Origin: Gammaproteobacteria bacterium
Lineage (GTDB): Bacteria; Pseudomonadota; Gammaproteobacteria; Acidiferrobacterales; Sulfurifustaceae
Direction of reading: 5' to 3'
Length of the DNA: 64,000 bases
NCBI GenBank assembly: GCA_004298065.1
Contig: SCRL01000034.1
Coordinates: 30,487-94,486, forward strand
Shown: in pieces, positions 38,648-46,937 of the stretch
Numbering within the stretch: position 1 is the stretch's first letter
Layout: the number at the start of each line of letters is the position of its first letter
Program-made: the position numbers and the translations under genes
The notes under the pieces: model-generated
The model's database searches: none
Told to the model about the DNA's origin: nothing
Seen by the model: the letters and a program-made list of their open reading frames with translations, nothing else

Positions 38648-39757
38648 ATGACGCTATTTATTGATGGCTCGCGCCTGACCTTGACATCGGTTGTCTCAGC
38701 GGGGGGTACCGCTGCCACAATGTCAGACTGGCGAGTCGGCCAACTGCTGCAAGCCACGGTCGATTCCCTGTCTCCCGATGGGGCCATCGCCCTGCGCCTC
38801 GGCACCCAGCTGCTCGAAGGCCGCAGCAACCTGCCGCTGCGGCCGGGACAATCGCTTACCCTCCAGGTAGCTCAGACCGGCACGCCCGTGGTGCTGCGGA
38901 TCGTGCCCGATGCCGCCGCCGGCGCCGACAGCATCAATCGGGCGCTGCGCCAGGTCCTGCCCCGCCAAGGCGAGATCCGACCGCTGCTCGATGGCCTGGC
39001 CGGGGCCATGCGCGCGCCCGGCCCGCTACCGCCGACGGTGGCGGCATTCGCCAACCGGCTGCTCTCCAGCCTGCCCGATATCCAAACCCTGGTTGTTCCC
39101 GGCGAGCTCAAACAGGCGCTGCACGATTCCGGTCTGTTTCTGGAAGCGCATCTGGCACGAGACAGCGCCGCGCCGGAACGTGACCTCAAGGCCATGCTGC
39201 TGCAACTGCAAGGAATGTTGCGCAACGCCGCGGCCGCGCCGGTGCGGCACGACCTGCCCAGTAGCGTCCCGCCGACACCGGATAACGCCGATACACAAAC
39301 CGTCGCCGCATTGCAGCATCGAACCGATGCCGCGCTGGCACGGGTGGTCATGAACCAGATCGACTCCCTGCCGCGCGACGCCTCCGCAACGACCCCGCTC
39401 GTGGTCGAATTGCCGCTGCGGTGGAACGACCAACCGGCCATGCTGCGACTGCACATCGAGCCGGACGATACGGCACGCCATGAAAAAAACGCGACTCCAG
39501 GCTGGTCGGTATGGCTGTCACTCGAACCCGGCGATCTTGGACCGGTTCATTGCCGCTTGCAGCTGCGGGGGGAACAGGTCTCGGCCACTTTCTGGGCCGA
39601 ACATGAAACGACGGCGGCCCTGTTCCAGGAAAATCTCGAGAAGCTGGGATTGGGGTTTAAACAGGAAGGGCTGACGCCTCACCTGCTGCACTGCCAGACC
39701 GGCAAGCCGCCGTTGCCGGCGCCGCGGCGCCACGACGTCCTGGACGAGCGCGCATGA
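38648..39757 (+). CDS. FliK-like hook-length control protein (orphan copy)
   Basis: A 369-residue protein. The N-terminal part is Pro/Ala/Gln-rich and low in conserved motifs. The C-terminal portion (about 265-350) has the FliK-type folded domain: VVELPLRWNDQPAMLRLHIEP, LSLEPGDLGPVHCRLQLRGEQVSATFWAEH. In Gram-negatives FliK measures hook length and switches the export gate through FlhB. ATG 38648 follows an open divergent region; the ORF extends upstream but with no better ribosome site. It overlaps the downstream FlhB-C-terminus gene by 4 bp. A second FliK is at 57655-58824. Confidence 0.7.
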   Translation: MTLFIDGSRLTLTSVVSAGGTAATMSDWRVGQLLQATVDSLSPDGAIALRLGTQLLEGRSNLPLRPGQSLTLQVAQTGTPVVLRIVPDAAAGADSINRALRQVLPRQGEIRPLLDGLAGAMRAPGPLPPTVAAFANRLLSSLPDIQTLVVPGELKQALHDSGLFLEAHLARDSAAPERDLKAMLLQLQGMLRNAAAAPVRHDLPSSVPPTPDNADTQTVAALQHRTDAALARVVMNQIDSLPRDASATTPLVVELPLRWNDQPAMLRLHIEPDDTARHEKNATPGWSVWLSLEPGDLGPVHCRLQLRGEQVSATFWAEHETTAALFQENLEKLGLGFKQEGLTPHLLHCQTGKPPLPAPRRHDVLDERA

Positions 39758-40056
39758 ACCGCAAGGGACCGCAGCCGCCGCGCAAGGCCGTCGCACTGCT
39801 TTACGACGGTCAGGGTGCGCCGCGCGTCACCGCCAAGGGTCAGGGTCTGGTCGCGGAGACGATCCTCGCGCGCGCGCGCGAGCACGGGGTGCCGCTGCAC
39901 GAGGACGCGACGCTTGCCGGCGCACTGGCGCAGCTCGATCTCGGGGAGGAAATTCCAGAGGCGCTGTATCGCGCCGTGGCCCAGGTATTGGCGTTCGCCT
40001 ATTTCCTGAGCGGTAAAACGCCGCCGCTGCCGGTACGCCGGCGCGAACGCGGCTGA
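39754..40056 (+). CDS. FlhB C-terminal-domain-like protein (FhlB type)
   Basis: A 100-residue protein resembling the cytoplasmic FlhB/YscU switch domain only: KAVALLYDGQGAPRVTAKGQG, LAETILARAREHGVPLHED and EIPEALYRAVAQVLAFAYFL. There are no membrane helices and no obvious NPTH self-cleavage site. It pairs with the orphan FliK by 4-bp overlap, so both may modulate export substrate switching (inference). The alternative is a soluble remnant of FlhB. Confidence 0.8.
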   Translation: MNRKGPQPPRKAVALLYDGQGAPRVTAKGQGLVAETILARAREHGVPLHEDATLAGALAQLDLGEEIPEALYRAVAQVLAFAYFLSGKTPPLPVRRRERG

Positions 40057-40078
40057 CGATAAATACGACGGGGGTGGG

Positions 40079-41089
40079 TCAGGCGCGGACGCAGTTGCGT
40101 CCGTTTTGTTTGGCCTGGTAGAGCGCGTCGTCGGCGCGGGCGCACAGGGTTTCGAACGTATCGCCCTCGGACAGCGTCGCCACGCCGATGCTCGTGGTAA
40201 TCCGCATCTTGTGGCCGTTCACCAGCATCAACCCGGTTTCATCCACGGCCTTGCGAATACGCTCCGCCAGCAGCAGCGCGCCCTCGGGCGGTGTATTGCT
40301 TAACTGCAGCACGAACTCGTCGCCGCCGTAGCGCGCCAGAATATCGGTGGTACGGATGCAGCGTTGCACACAATCGGCAAAGGCCTTGATGATCTCGTCA
40401 CCCACGGCATGCCCGACGGTGTCGTTGATGTTCTTGAAGTTGTCGATGTCGAGGAACATGAGCGACAACGATGCCTTGTGGCGATGTGCGAGGCCGACTT
40501 CGCGTCGCATCATGGTCTCCATGACACCGCGGTTATAAACGCCGGTGAGCGGATCCTTGCGCGCGTTCTCGGTGGCGTTGCGGAACTCAAGGGCGTTGCG
40601 CAGTGGGTACACCAGGACGCACAGCAGATATTCGAGCACCGCGGTCTCGGTGGCCGGGAATTTGCGGCGGCGTGTAAATACGATGTTGCCCAGCGACTGG
40701 CCTTCGACGATCAGCCGGTAGGAGCAGCTATGGCGCGCGGGATTGCCGAGCGTCAGCTCGATGCCGTGCGGCTCGTTGTGGTAGCTCACGCTGTCGTGCG
40801 CCACGATGTTCGTCACCTCGCGGGCGAACAGCTCGATGAGCCGGTTCACATCCAGTGTCGTCTGCAGCATCGCCGTCATCTGCAGGAGGTGGTTCGGCGG
40901 CTGCTGTTCCGCCTGCTTCAGGACCGCCTGCGGGGTCACGTGCAGCGACGTTACCGGGGGGACGGTGCGGACGAATTCGCGGACTTGTTGAGCGCTTTTC
41001 ATGGTCTCAGGCCGTTTGGCAGTGTCTCTTGGCTGTTTATCAGCGAATTTCATGCCAAGCTTGAGTCCGGAATTCAATTTGTTTTTCAA
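40079..41089 (-). CDS. Canonical diguanylate cyclase (GGDEF)
   Basis: A 336-residue protein. The N-terminal 150 residues contain a GAF-like region; the C-terminal GGDEF domain has intact ARYGGDEFVLQ and an RTTD I-site placed five residues before GGDEF, so product inhibition by c-di-GMP is expected. The metal-binding DIDNFKNINDTVGHAVGDE is present. It should make c-di-GMP in the cytoplasm. The TTG start at 41089 is uncertain; the ATG at 41053 (MKFADK) is equally plausible. It lies 22 bp past the convergent FlhB-like gene. Confidence 0.9.
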   Translation of the reverse strand: MKNKLNSGLKLGMKFADKQPRDTAKRPETMKSAQQVREFVRTVPPVTSLHVTPQAVLKQAEQQPPNHLLQMTAMLQTTLDVNRLIELFAREVTNIVAHDSVSYHNEPHGIELTLGNPARHSCSYRLIVEGQSLGNIVFTRRRKFPATETAVLEYLLCVLVYPLRNALEFRNATENARKDPLTGVYNRGVMETMMRREVGLAHRHKASLSLMFLDIDNFKNINDTVGHAVGDEIIKAFADCVQRCIRTTDILARYGGDEFVLQLSNTPPEGALLLAERIRKAVDETGLMLVNGHKMRITTSIGVATLSEGDTFETLCARADDALYQAKQNGRNCVRA

Positions 41090-41197
41090 TCAGTTAAGGA
41101 AGTCGCCGGTTGTCAAAAAACCGGCGCCGGCAAGCCCCTGCCAGCACCCCGGCGGCCATTCTCCGCGCATCCGATATCTTCGTCCAGCCGATGGGCA

Positions 41198-41791
41198 TCA
41201 GGGTAATGCCAGAGCATCTTCATCAACTATCAATTGTCGCTCCAGCGCGGGAATATCCAGTAAGGGACAGCGCCGCAGCGTCTCGATGCCGGCGAGCCAC
41301 GGACGCCGCGTGCGCGCCGTACGCCAACGGACCTGCGCCGGGCGCAGGTCGAACGCGTCACCGACGGCGTCGCAAGCGAGCGCATAGCGTTTACTCCCGA
41401 TCACGACGGCGGTCTGGAGATTCCCGGCAGGCCGTTCCCTGCCGGCAATTATTACGGCAAGGTCCACCAGCGTCGCCTGACCGGTCTCCGTTCGGCAATA
41501 GCCTGCAAACCAGGATGGCCCGCGGGACGATGCGACATCGGCCAGCCGCGTCAACGGCGTAAGCACCTCACGCACGTCGTCGCCTGGGATCGCGAGCGTC
41601 ATGCCGCCAACCGTGATCGGTAAGCACGGAAATGTCTCCGTCGGCAGGCGAAAAACCGACTGGTCGGGAATCGAATCGCATGAGCCCACATCCGAGACGG
41701 GCCGCATCAGCGCTTCCAGGTACGCGGCTAGCGCGTCGGTCTCGACGGGGAAACCACACGCACGCGAACGGGTGTTTTCCGTGCGCGACAT
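41198..41791 (-). CDS. CheW-domain chemotaxis coupling protein
   Basis: A 197-residue protein, the last gene of the flagellar cluster. Its CheW fold has the core pattern FPCLPITVGGMTLAIPGDDVREVL at about 53-76, SWFAGYCRTETGQATLVDLAVII at 92-114, and a C-terminal VVIGSKRYALACDAVGDAFDLRP. CheW couples receptors to CheA. The position directly after parA matches the Pseudomonas parA-cheW pair. The ATG is inside parA's stop (1-bp overlap). The upstream longer frame is rejected. Confidence 0.78.
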   Translation of the reverse strand: MSRTENTRSRACGFPVETDALAAYLEALMRPVSDVGSCDSIPDQSVFRLPTETFPCLPITVGGMTLAIPGDDVREVLTPLTRLADVASSRGPSWFAGYCRTETGQATLVDLAVIIAGRERPAGNLQTAVVIGSKRYALACDAVGDAFDLRPAQVRWRTARTRRPWLAGIETLRRCPLLDIPALERQLIVDEDALALP

Positions 41792-42606
41792 CAGCCGGCA
41801 CCGACCGTCTGGACGGCGGATTGCGACTGCGGTGGTGCTTGCGCCTGCCCTAACAGCGTGTCGAGCAGCGCGGCATAAGCCTCGACCCCGCGTGCAGCCG
41901 GTGACAACACCGACAACGGCATGCCGCGCTTGGCTGCATCGCGGAATTGCGTATCCACGGGCACGGCCGCGTCCCACAAGGCGGTGGAATAGCGTTCGCG
42001 CAACGCGGATAGCGATTCCACCGAGGCGCGCGTGCGCCGGTCGAAAAGCGTCGGCACAATGAGATGCAGCACGCGTTCGCGCCGCGAGCGCGCAATCATG
42101 TTCAGCGTGTGCATCATGCGCTCCAATCCCTTGAGCGCGAGAAATTCCGTCTGCACCGGTACGATCAGGCGCTCGCACGCGGCAAGCGCATTGACCATCA
42201 GCACGCCGAGGGTCGCGGCGCAATCGATGAGCGCGAAATCATAATCCGGTTCGATGCGGCGCAGCGCTTGCTTGAGCAACAGCCCCATGCCCTCACGCAC
42301 GCCGAGCTGCCGGTCAAGCGTCGCGAGCGCCGTCGACGCCGGCAGCAGATCGAGTCGTTCGACGGACGTGCGACGAATGAGCCCCGCGACATCGCTGCCG
42401 GGCGCCGAATCCGGCATGAATAGCGCGTAGGCGCTGTGCGTCAGCGCATCCGGGTCGTGGCCGAAATAACTCGTGAGCGATCCCTGCGGATCGAGATCGA
42501 CCAGCAGCACGCGCGATCCGCGCCCGGCGAGCAACCCGCCCAGCGTAACCGCCGTGGTGGTCTTGCCCACGCCACCCTTCTGGTTGGCGACCGTCCAGAC
42601 ACGCAC
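41791..42606 (-). CDS. ParA-like ATPase of the flagellar/chemotaxis cluster
   Basis: A 271-residue MinD/ParA-family ATPase. Deviant Walker A KGGVGKTTTAVTLGG is at about 10-24, followed by VLLVDLDPQGSLTSYFG and Walker B DFALIDCAATLGVL near 115. ParA of the Pseudomonas/Vibrio flagellar cluster (ParC-like) places chemotaxis arrays at the flagellated pole, which is the best assignment given the motC-motD-parA-cheW order. It overlaps cheW by 1 bp and motD's end lies 3 bp away. Confidence 0.9.
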   Translation of the reverse strand: MRVWTVANQKGGVGKTTTAVTLGGLLAGRGSRVLLVDLDPQGSLTSYFGHDPDALTHSAYALFMPDSAPGSDVAGLIRRTSVERLDLLPASTALATLDRQLGVREGMGLLLKQALRRIEPDYDFALIDCAATLGVLMVNALAACERLIVPVQTEFLALKGLERMMHTLNMIARSRRERVLHLIVPTLFDRRTRASVESLSALRERYSTALWDAAVPVDTQFRDAAKRGMPLSVLSPAARGVEAYAALLDTLLGQAQAPPQSQSAVQTVGAG

Positions 42607-42608
42607 GG

Positions 42609-43919
42609 CTAGCCTCCCGGCTTGGGCAGCGCCGGCAGTGAGATGACGCGGTCGAGCGGCAAAGGCTTGTCGCTCGCAAGCGGTCCGCCGGCCGGCATTC
42701 TGGCTGCAGGCGGAACGATCGTCTTATCCGGCACCGACGGGCGCGAATTTGCATCCATCGGCACCGCAACCGGTGCATCCATGCGCTGCGGTTTGGTAAT
42801 TACAATGGAGGGCTTCTCAGCCGCCGCTCCCGGCGCAGCTCGACCTTCTCCGCCCCTGGAGTCGCCGACGGCTGTCCCGGCAACTGCTCCAGACATTGCT
42901 GTGCCGTCCACGCCTATGGGTTTGGCGGTGGACGGCAAGATCGCAGTCGCTTCGCGCTTCAGCTCGGGCAACAACTGCTCAAGCGGTTCCATCGGCGGAG
43001 TCAATACGATCGGCGATTTGGGGGCCTCTGTCGCGGGTACCGCCGGTTCCTGCGTCCTGACGGCGGTCTCCACGGGTGCTCCCTGGCCTGCGGTCAGCTC
43101 GTGCAGGCGAGCGGCATCTTCATCGTCGGCCAGTATCACCAGCACGACCTTGCGATTCTTGCTGCGTCCCGCTTCCGTGTCGTTCGGAGCCGACGGCCGG
43201 TGCTCGCCGTAACCGACGGCGGCGAGCCGGCCGGGACTCAGCCCGACACCGGAAAACAGGTGCACGACGCTCGTCGCGCGCGCCGTGGACAGCTCCCAGT
43301 TGGAGGGAAATGCCGCGGTGCGGATCGGCACGTTGTCGGTGAAGCCCTCGACCTGAACACGATTGGGGTATTCCTGCAGTATGCCGGCGAGACGCTTTAA
43401 CACCGGCACCGCATCGGGCTGGACCTGCGCGCTGCCGCTCGGAAACAGGACGCTGCTCTTGATCTCGACCTCGAGCCAGTAGCGGGATCCCTTGACGGCG
43501 ATGAGGCCTTTTTCTATCAGGGGCTGCATCGCCCGATTCACTTTGTCGGCGATTTCGCGCATCGCGCGCGCCTGCCCGCTCTCGGCCTGGCCGCCAGTGC
43601 GCCGGCCGGGGAACGGGGTTTTCGGCAACGCGATCGCCTGCGGGTCGCCATCGGTGACGCCGGGAAGATTTCGGAGCTCGGGCGTCCCGAGTATCTCCGG
43701 CTTAACGAATGAATTGAACTGGATCGGGTCCGGGCTCATGGGCTTGGACTGGAACGCCGCTTTCAGCGCCTCCGCCATGACGCGGAATTTTCCTTCGTTG
43801 ACCGCCGACAGCGAATACATCACGACGAAAAACGCGAACAGCAGCGTGATGAAGTCGGCGTAAGACACCAGCCAGCGCTCGTGGTTTTCGTGCTCTTCGT
43901 GCTTCTTCTTGCGCGCCAT
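42609..43919 (-). CDS. motD: Flagellar stator subunit MotD (MotB-like) with long C-terminal tail
   Basis: A 436-residue MotB-family stator protein. It starts MARKKKHEEHENHERWLVSYADFITLL (residues 1-27) with one membrane helix; the Asp in YADFITLLFAF is the proton-binding residue. The OmpA-like peptidoglycan domain (VEGFTDNVPIRTAAFPSNWELS, GYGEHRPSAPND) spans about 175-265. A 170-residue Pro/Ala-rich tail follows, longer than usual for MotD. It contains the in-frame repeat unit at residues about 377-392 (RMDAPVAVPMDAN). It pairs with MotC in a second stator, common in bacteria with polar flagella. Confidence 0.9.
   Translation of the reverse strand: MARKKKHEEHENHERWLVSYADFITLLFAFFVVMYSLSAVNEGKFRVMAEALKAAFQSKPMSPDPIQFNSFVKPEILGTPELRNLPGVTDGDPQAIALPKTPFPGRRTGGQAESGQARAMREIADKVNRAMQPLIEKGLIAVKGSRYWLEVEIKSSVLFPSGSAQVQPDAVPVLKRLAGILQEYPNRVQVEGFTDNVPIRTAAFPSNWELSTARATSVVHLFSGVGLSPGRLAAVGYGEHRPSAPNDTEAGRSKNRKVVLVILADDEDAARLHELTAGQGAPVETAVRTQEPAVPATEAPKSPIVLTPPMEPLEQLLPELKREATAILPSTAKPIGVDGTAMSGAVAGTAVGDSRGGEGRAAPGAAAEKPSIVITKPQRMDAPVAVPMDANSRPSVPDKTIVPPAARMPAGGPLASDKPLPLDRVISLPALPKPGG
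42744..42788. repeat. Hairpin repeat inside the motD tail
   Basis: A single 45-bp unit on the minus strand. Core GCGCATGGATGCACCG, then TTGCGGTGCCGATGGATG, ending CAAA. It is translated in its forward sense as MDAPVAVPMDAN. 36 of 39 core positions match the 37.4-kb copy. Confidence 0.85.
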
Positions 43920-43941
43920 CGTCCGGTCCTGTGCCGCATCG

Positions 43942-44682
43942 TCAGTGCAGGAAGCCTTGCAGCTTGGTTTCGATGTTGCGCGGGTTCTCGCCGTGGGAGA
44001 TGGAGACGATGCCCTCGATGATCATCTCCTGGAACTGCGCCTGGTTGTGCACGTGCGCCTTGAGCTTGTTCGCGGTGGGCAGGAACAGCAGGTTCGCCAG
44101 ACCGACGCCGTAGATCGTGGCCACGAACGCGACGGCGATACCGGAACCGAGTTTCGAAGGATCGGAGAGGTTCTGCATCACGTGAATCAACCCCATCACC
44201 GCGCCAATGATGCCGATAGTCGGGCTGTAGCCGCCCATGCCCTCGAACACCTTGGCCGCCTGGAGATCGCGATGCTCCAGCGCCGCCATCTCCACTTCGA
44301 GGATGTTGCGGATGGTATCCGGCTCGGTGCCATCCACGAGCAATTGCAGCCCCTTGCGCGCGAACGGGTCCGGCTCTGCTTCCACCAGCGATTCGAGCCC
44401 GAGCAGCCCTTCCTTGCGCGCGATACCGCTCCAGTTGAGAATTTTCTGGATCGTCTCGGCCGCCTCGATCTTCGGCGGCAGGAATATCTTGCCGACCGAT
44501 TTCATGGCGTGCAGGAACACCGACATCGGTGACTGCACCATCACCGCCCCGAAGGTGCCGCCAGTCACGATGATGAACGCGGTCAGCTGCATCAGCGAGC
44601 TGGTGTGACCGCCTTCGAGGATGTTGCCGCCGATAATGGCGCCGAAACCGACGAGTAGTCCGACGAGCGTCAGGATATCCAT
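43942..44682 (-). CDS. motC: Flagellar stator subunit MotC (MotA-like)
   Basis: A 246-residue membrane protein with four hydrophobic segments (starting MDILTLVGLLVGFGAIIGGN). It has the MotA cytoplasmic loop region SLVEAEPDPFARKGLQLLVDG near 95-115 and the late helix pair GMGGYSPTIGIIGAVMGLIHVM and GSGIAVAFVATIYGVGLANLLFLP. It forms the stator with MotD, 22 bp downstream. The charged cytoplasmic-loop residues that contact FliG look conserved, but I cannot verify them individually. Confidence 0.92.
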   Translation of the reverse strand: MDILTLVGLLVGFGAIIGGNILEGGHTSSLMQLTAFIIVTGGTFGAVMVQSPMSVFLHAMKSVGKIFLPPKIEAAETIQKILNWSGIARKEGLLGLESLVEAEPDPFARKGLQLLVDGTEPDTIRNILEVEMAALEHRDLQAAKVFEGMGGYSPTIGIIGAVMGLIHVMQNLSDPSKLGSGIAVAFVATIYGVGLANLLFLPTANKLKAHVHNQAQFQEMIIEGIVSISHGENPRNIETKLQGFLH

Positions 44683-44686
44683 GCCG

Positions 44687-45460
44687 TCACCCGCCGTGCT
44701 CGTTGTCTTTCAACAGCGCCGCCAGATCGAGCAGCGGCAACAGGCGCTTGCCTGCCACCGCCACGGCGGCAATGCCGTGCATGCCGCGTAACAGAACGCC
44801 CGGCGGCTGACGTGACGCCGGCACGACTCCCTCCACGCCATCCACCACAAATCCAACGCGATGCGTTTCGAACATGGCTATTACGATCCACGCATCCTCG
44901 GCAATGGATGCCTCCGTAGTGTCCTGGGCAAGCCAATGACGGGCGAAGTGAAGCGGTATACGCTCCGGGCCGTTGACCACCCAGGTCCGTACACCATCGC
45001 GTTCCACATACACCTGCCGGGGGTCGAGCACCTCGATAACCTGATTCAGCGCCAGCGCGAACGGCTGGCAAGCGACGCTCGCCGCCAGCACGGCGTCGGC
45101 TGAACCGGCATGCCGTGCGAGCTGCAGCCCGACAACCGCGCGCTGCATGTCGCGCGTCGCGTGACGCAAGACGGGGTCGGCGGACTCGGGGAGGCACGGA
45201 ACGAAAGATTGCCAGGCGCGCGCCACGTCCTCGACCGCGGCCTGGATCGCCGCGGACGTCGCATGCCGCCCGGTTTTGCCGCGCGGGTCACACGCGGAGT
45301 CGGGAGCGTTGAGCGATTTGAACGCCGTCAACAGCGATTCGAACGCCGCATCGCTAACCGGCGCGGCAGTGGTGCTGCGGGACACGGCGTGACCGGTCTC
45401 CTCGAGCAGCCGGTCGAACTCCCTGTCCACCGGATCCCTATCGCACCCGGGGGCTGCCAT
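44687..45460 (-). CDS. CheW-domain protein at the expected cheA position
   Basis: A 257-residue protein. The N-terminal 120 residues are helical and poorly conserved. The C-terminal half is CheW-like: CQPFALALNQVIEVLDPRQVY, IPLHFARHWLAQ, AWIVIAMFETHRVGFVVDGVEGVV, and RGMHGIAAVAVAGKRLLPLLDLAALL. In the Pseudomonas order cheZ is followed by cheA-cheB-motC-motD; here this gene lies between cheZ and motC, and neither cheA nor a cheA fragment (no HPT or HATPase motif) is seen. It may be a specialised coupling protein. It has GGGAGG before ATG and a GAAA-loop hairpin (45473-45496) just upstream. Confidence 0.7.
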   Translation of the reverse strand: MAAPGCDRDPVDREFDRLLEETGHAVSRSTTAAPVSDAAFESLLTAFKSLNAPDSACDPRGKTGRHATSAAIQAAVEDVARAWQSFVPCLPESADPVLRHATRDMQRAVVGLQLARHAGSADAVLAASVACQPFALALNQVIEVLDPRQVYVERDGVRTWVVNGPERIPLHFARHWLAQDTTEASIAEDAWIVIAMFETHRVGFVVDGVEGVVPASRQPPGVLLRGMHGIAAVAVAGKRLLPLLDLAALLKDNEHGG

Positions 45461-45472
45461 GACACCTCCCTA

Positions 45473-45616
45473 GCAGGGCATTGAAAAATGCCCTGCGGTG
45501 CGGGGCAGGGACACCCAGCCGAAGCGCGTGGCGTTGGAAACGCCAAACGCTTCGGAGGTCGAGCGCGAGTTCACCTCGCGCCGACCGAGACGAGAAGCGG
45601 TACAGGGAAGTGCCGC
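45473..45616. other. Four consecutive hairpins in the cheZ-CheW spacer
   Basis: The 207-bp spacer holds H1 45473-45496 (10-bp stem GCAGGGCATT, GAAA loop), H2 45519-45555 (8-bp outer stem CCGAAGCG, inner GGCGTT/AACGCC), H3 45557-45586 (GGTCG plus GCGCGAG stems with one bulged A) and H4 45597-45616 (GCGGTAC/GTGCCGC with one wobble). H4 belongs to the dispersed 45-bp repeat. A weaker A/T-rich hairpin (AAAAAG/CTTTTT) lies at about 45635-45658 and may terminate the cheZ message. Confidence 0.65.
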
Positions 45617-45638
45617 CTGCGGAGCGAAGGATGCAAAA
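45597..45638. repeat. Dispersed hairpin repeat (divergent copy)
   Basis: Plus-strand copy of the 45-bp family: stem GCGGTAC/GTGCCGC around AGGGAA, then CTGCGGAGCGA and AGGATGCAAAA. Less conserved than the coding-region copies. Confidence 0.7.
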
Positions 45639-45668
45639 AGACCGTGGAGGGGCTTTTTCGGCATTACT

Positions 45669-46481
45669 TCAGAATCCGAGACTCGAAAGCAAGTCGTCCA
45701 CCTCGTCCTGGCCGGAAACGGCATCGGCCTGGCGCTTGCCGGGAATCTGCGGTCCGTCGAGCGTATCCGCCGGCTTCGCGGACGGTTCCGGCCCGGACCC
45801 GAGCTTCTGACCCGAGATCCGTATCAGGTTCACGAGATTGCCTTCCACTTCCTCCACCAGCTTGATGACGCGGCGGATGATCTGCCCGGTCAGGTCCTGG
45901 AACCCCTGCGCCATCAGCGCCTCGGAAAGATTGTCGCTGATGCGTGTCGCACTCCCCTCGGTCCATGGCAAAAACTCGTCGAGCCGCGCGCTGAGCGCGC
46001 GGAACTCGGTGACGTCCATCTTGCGCTGCATGAATCGCTGCCAGTCCTCGTGGATGCCGTGCGCGCGCGTGCGGATTTCCTCGCACACGGGCTTGGATTG
46101 TTCGACCGTGTTCAGGGTGCGGGAGGCCGCCTGCTCGGTCATGTCGATCACGTAGTGCAGGCGCTCCTTCGCGTCCGGGATGTCCACGTTCGCGAGGTCC
46201 ATCAGGCGGGTGTCGTAGCGAAACGCGTTCAGCGCCTCGTGCAATTCGCGCGTGAGCCGCCCGACCTCCTGGAACAACCCGGTGTCGTGCTCATGCGCGA
46301 TGTCGCCGAGCAGCCGGTCGGCCTCGTTGGTATTGCCGCTTTCCAGGTGCGCAAGCAGTTCCCGTACTCGACCGATACGCGGGTCCCCCGACGCGACGTC
46401 GGCGGCTCTCTCGGCGATCGCTCCCGGCGTCGCTCTACCTCCGCCGTCCCTGACGTCGTCGGTCAGCATGGTCTCCTCCAT
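45669..46481 (-). CDS. cheZ: CheZ phosphatase of CheY
   Basis: A 270-residue helical protein. The central four-helix region contains LMAQGFQDLTGQIIRRVIKLVEEVE near 180-205, where the Asp/Gln pair of DLTGQ is the CheY-P dephosphorylation site. The C-terminal tail ends SGQDEVDDLLSSLGF, the CheY-docking peptide of CheZ. ATG 46481 gives a normal length and lies 2 bp after the cheY stop, so the two are translationally linked. CheZ removes phosphate from CheY-P to end the tumble/reversal signal. Confidence 0.92.
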   Translation of the reverse strand: MEETMLTDDVRDGGGRATPGAIAERAADVASGDPRIGRVRELLAHLESGNTNEADRLLGDIAHEHDTGLFQEVGRLTRELHEALNAFRYDTRLMDLANVDIPDAKERLHYVIDMTEQAASRTLNTVEQSKPVCEEIRTRAHGIHEDWQRFMQRKMDVTEFRALSARLDEFLPWTEGSATRISDNLSEALMAQGFQDLTGQIIRRVIKLVEEVEGNLVNLIRISGQKLGSGPEPSAKPADTLDGPQIPGKRQADAVSGQDEVDDLLSSLGF

Positions 46482-46483
46482 GT

Positions 46484-46876
46484 TCAGGCCGTGGCCTGGA
46501 GACGTTCGAAAATCTTTGAAATTTTTTCGCGCAACGTTTCGGCGGTGAACGGCTTGACGATGTAACCGTTGACGCCGGCCTGCGCGGCCATGACGATCTG
46601 GTCCTTCTTGGCCTCGGCCGTCACCATGAGTACCGGCGTGCTCGCGAGTTTGGAATCCGAGCGGATGGCCTTGAGCAGGTCGATACCCTGCATGCCCGGC
46701 ATGTTCCAGTCGGTGATGACGAAATCGTAACTGCCGCCCTGCAACATCGGCAGCGCGGTCTTGCCGTCGTCGGCCTCGTCGGTGTTGCTGTAGCCGAGTT
46801 CGTGGAGCACGTTTTTGATAATGCGCCGCATCGTGGAGAAGTCGTCCACGACGAGGATTTTCATGTTTTTGTCCAT
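46484..46876 (-). CDS. cheY: CheY chemotaxis response regulator
   Basis: A 130-residue single receiver domain. The acidic pocket DD is in [12 protein letters not shown], with phosphoacceptor Asp in [17 protein letters not shown] at about 57, Thr in [10 protein letters not shown] and Lys109 in [13 protein letters not shown]. It carries the signal to FliM of the switch. ATG 46876 has CAGGAGG at the right spacing; the longer frame is rejected. It sits between fliA (61-bp gap) and cheZ (2-bp gap), the usual gammaproteobacterial order. Confidence 0.96.
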   Translation of the reverse strand: MDKNMKILVVDDFSTMRRIIKNVLHELGYSNTDEADDGKTALPMLQGGSYDFVITDWNMPGMQGIDLLKAIRSDSKLASTPVLMVTAEAKKDQIVMAAQAGVNGYIVKPFTAETLREKISKIFERLQATA

Positions 46877-46937
46877 ATCGCCTCCTGGGCCCGCATCGCC
46901 AACAGCCGACCGCGCCCGCTGATCCGGTTTGCCCGCC

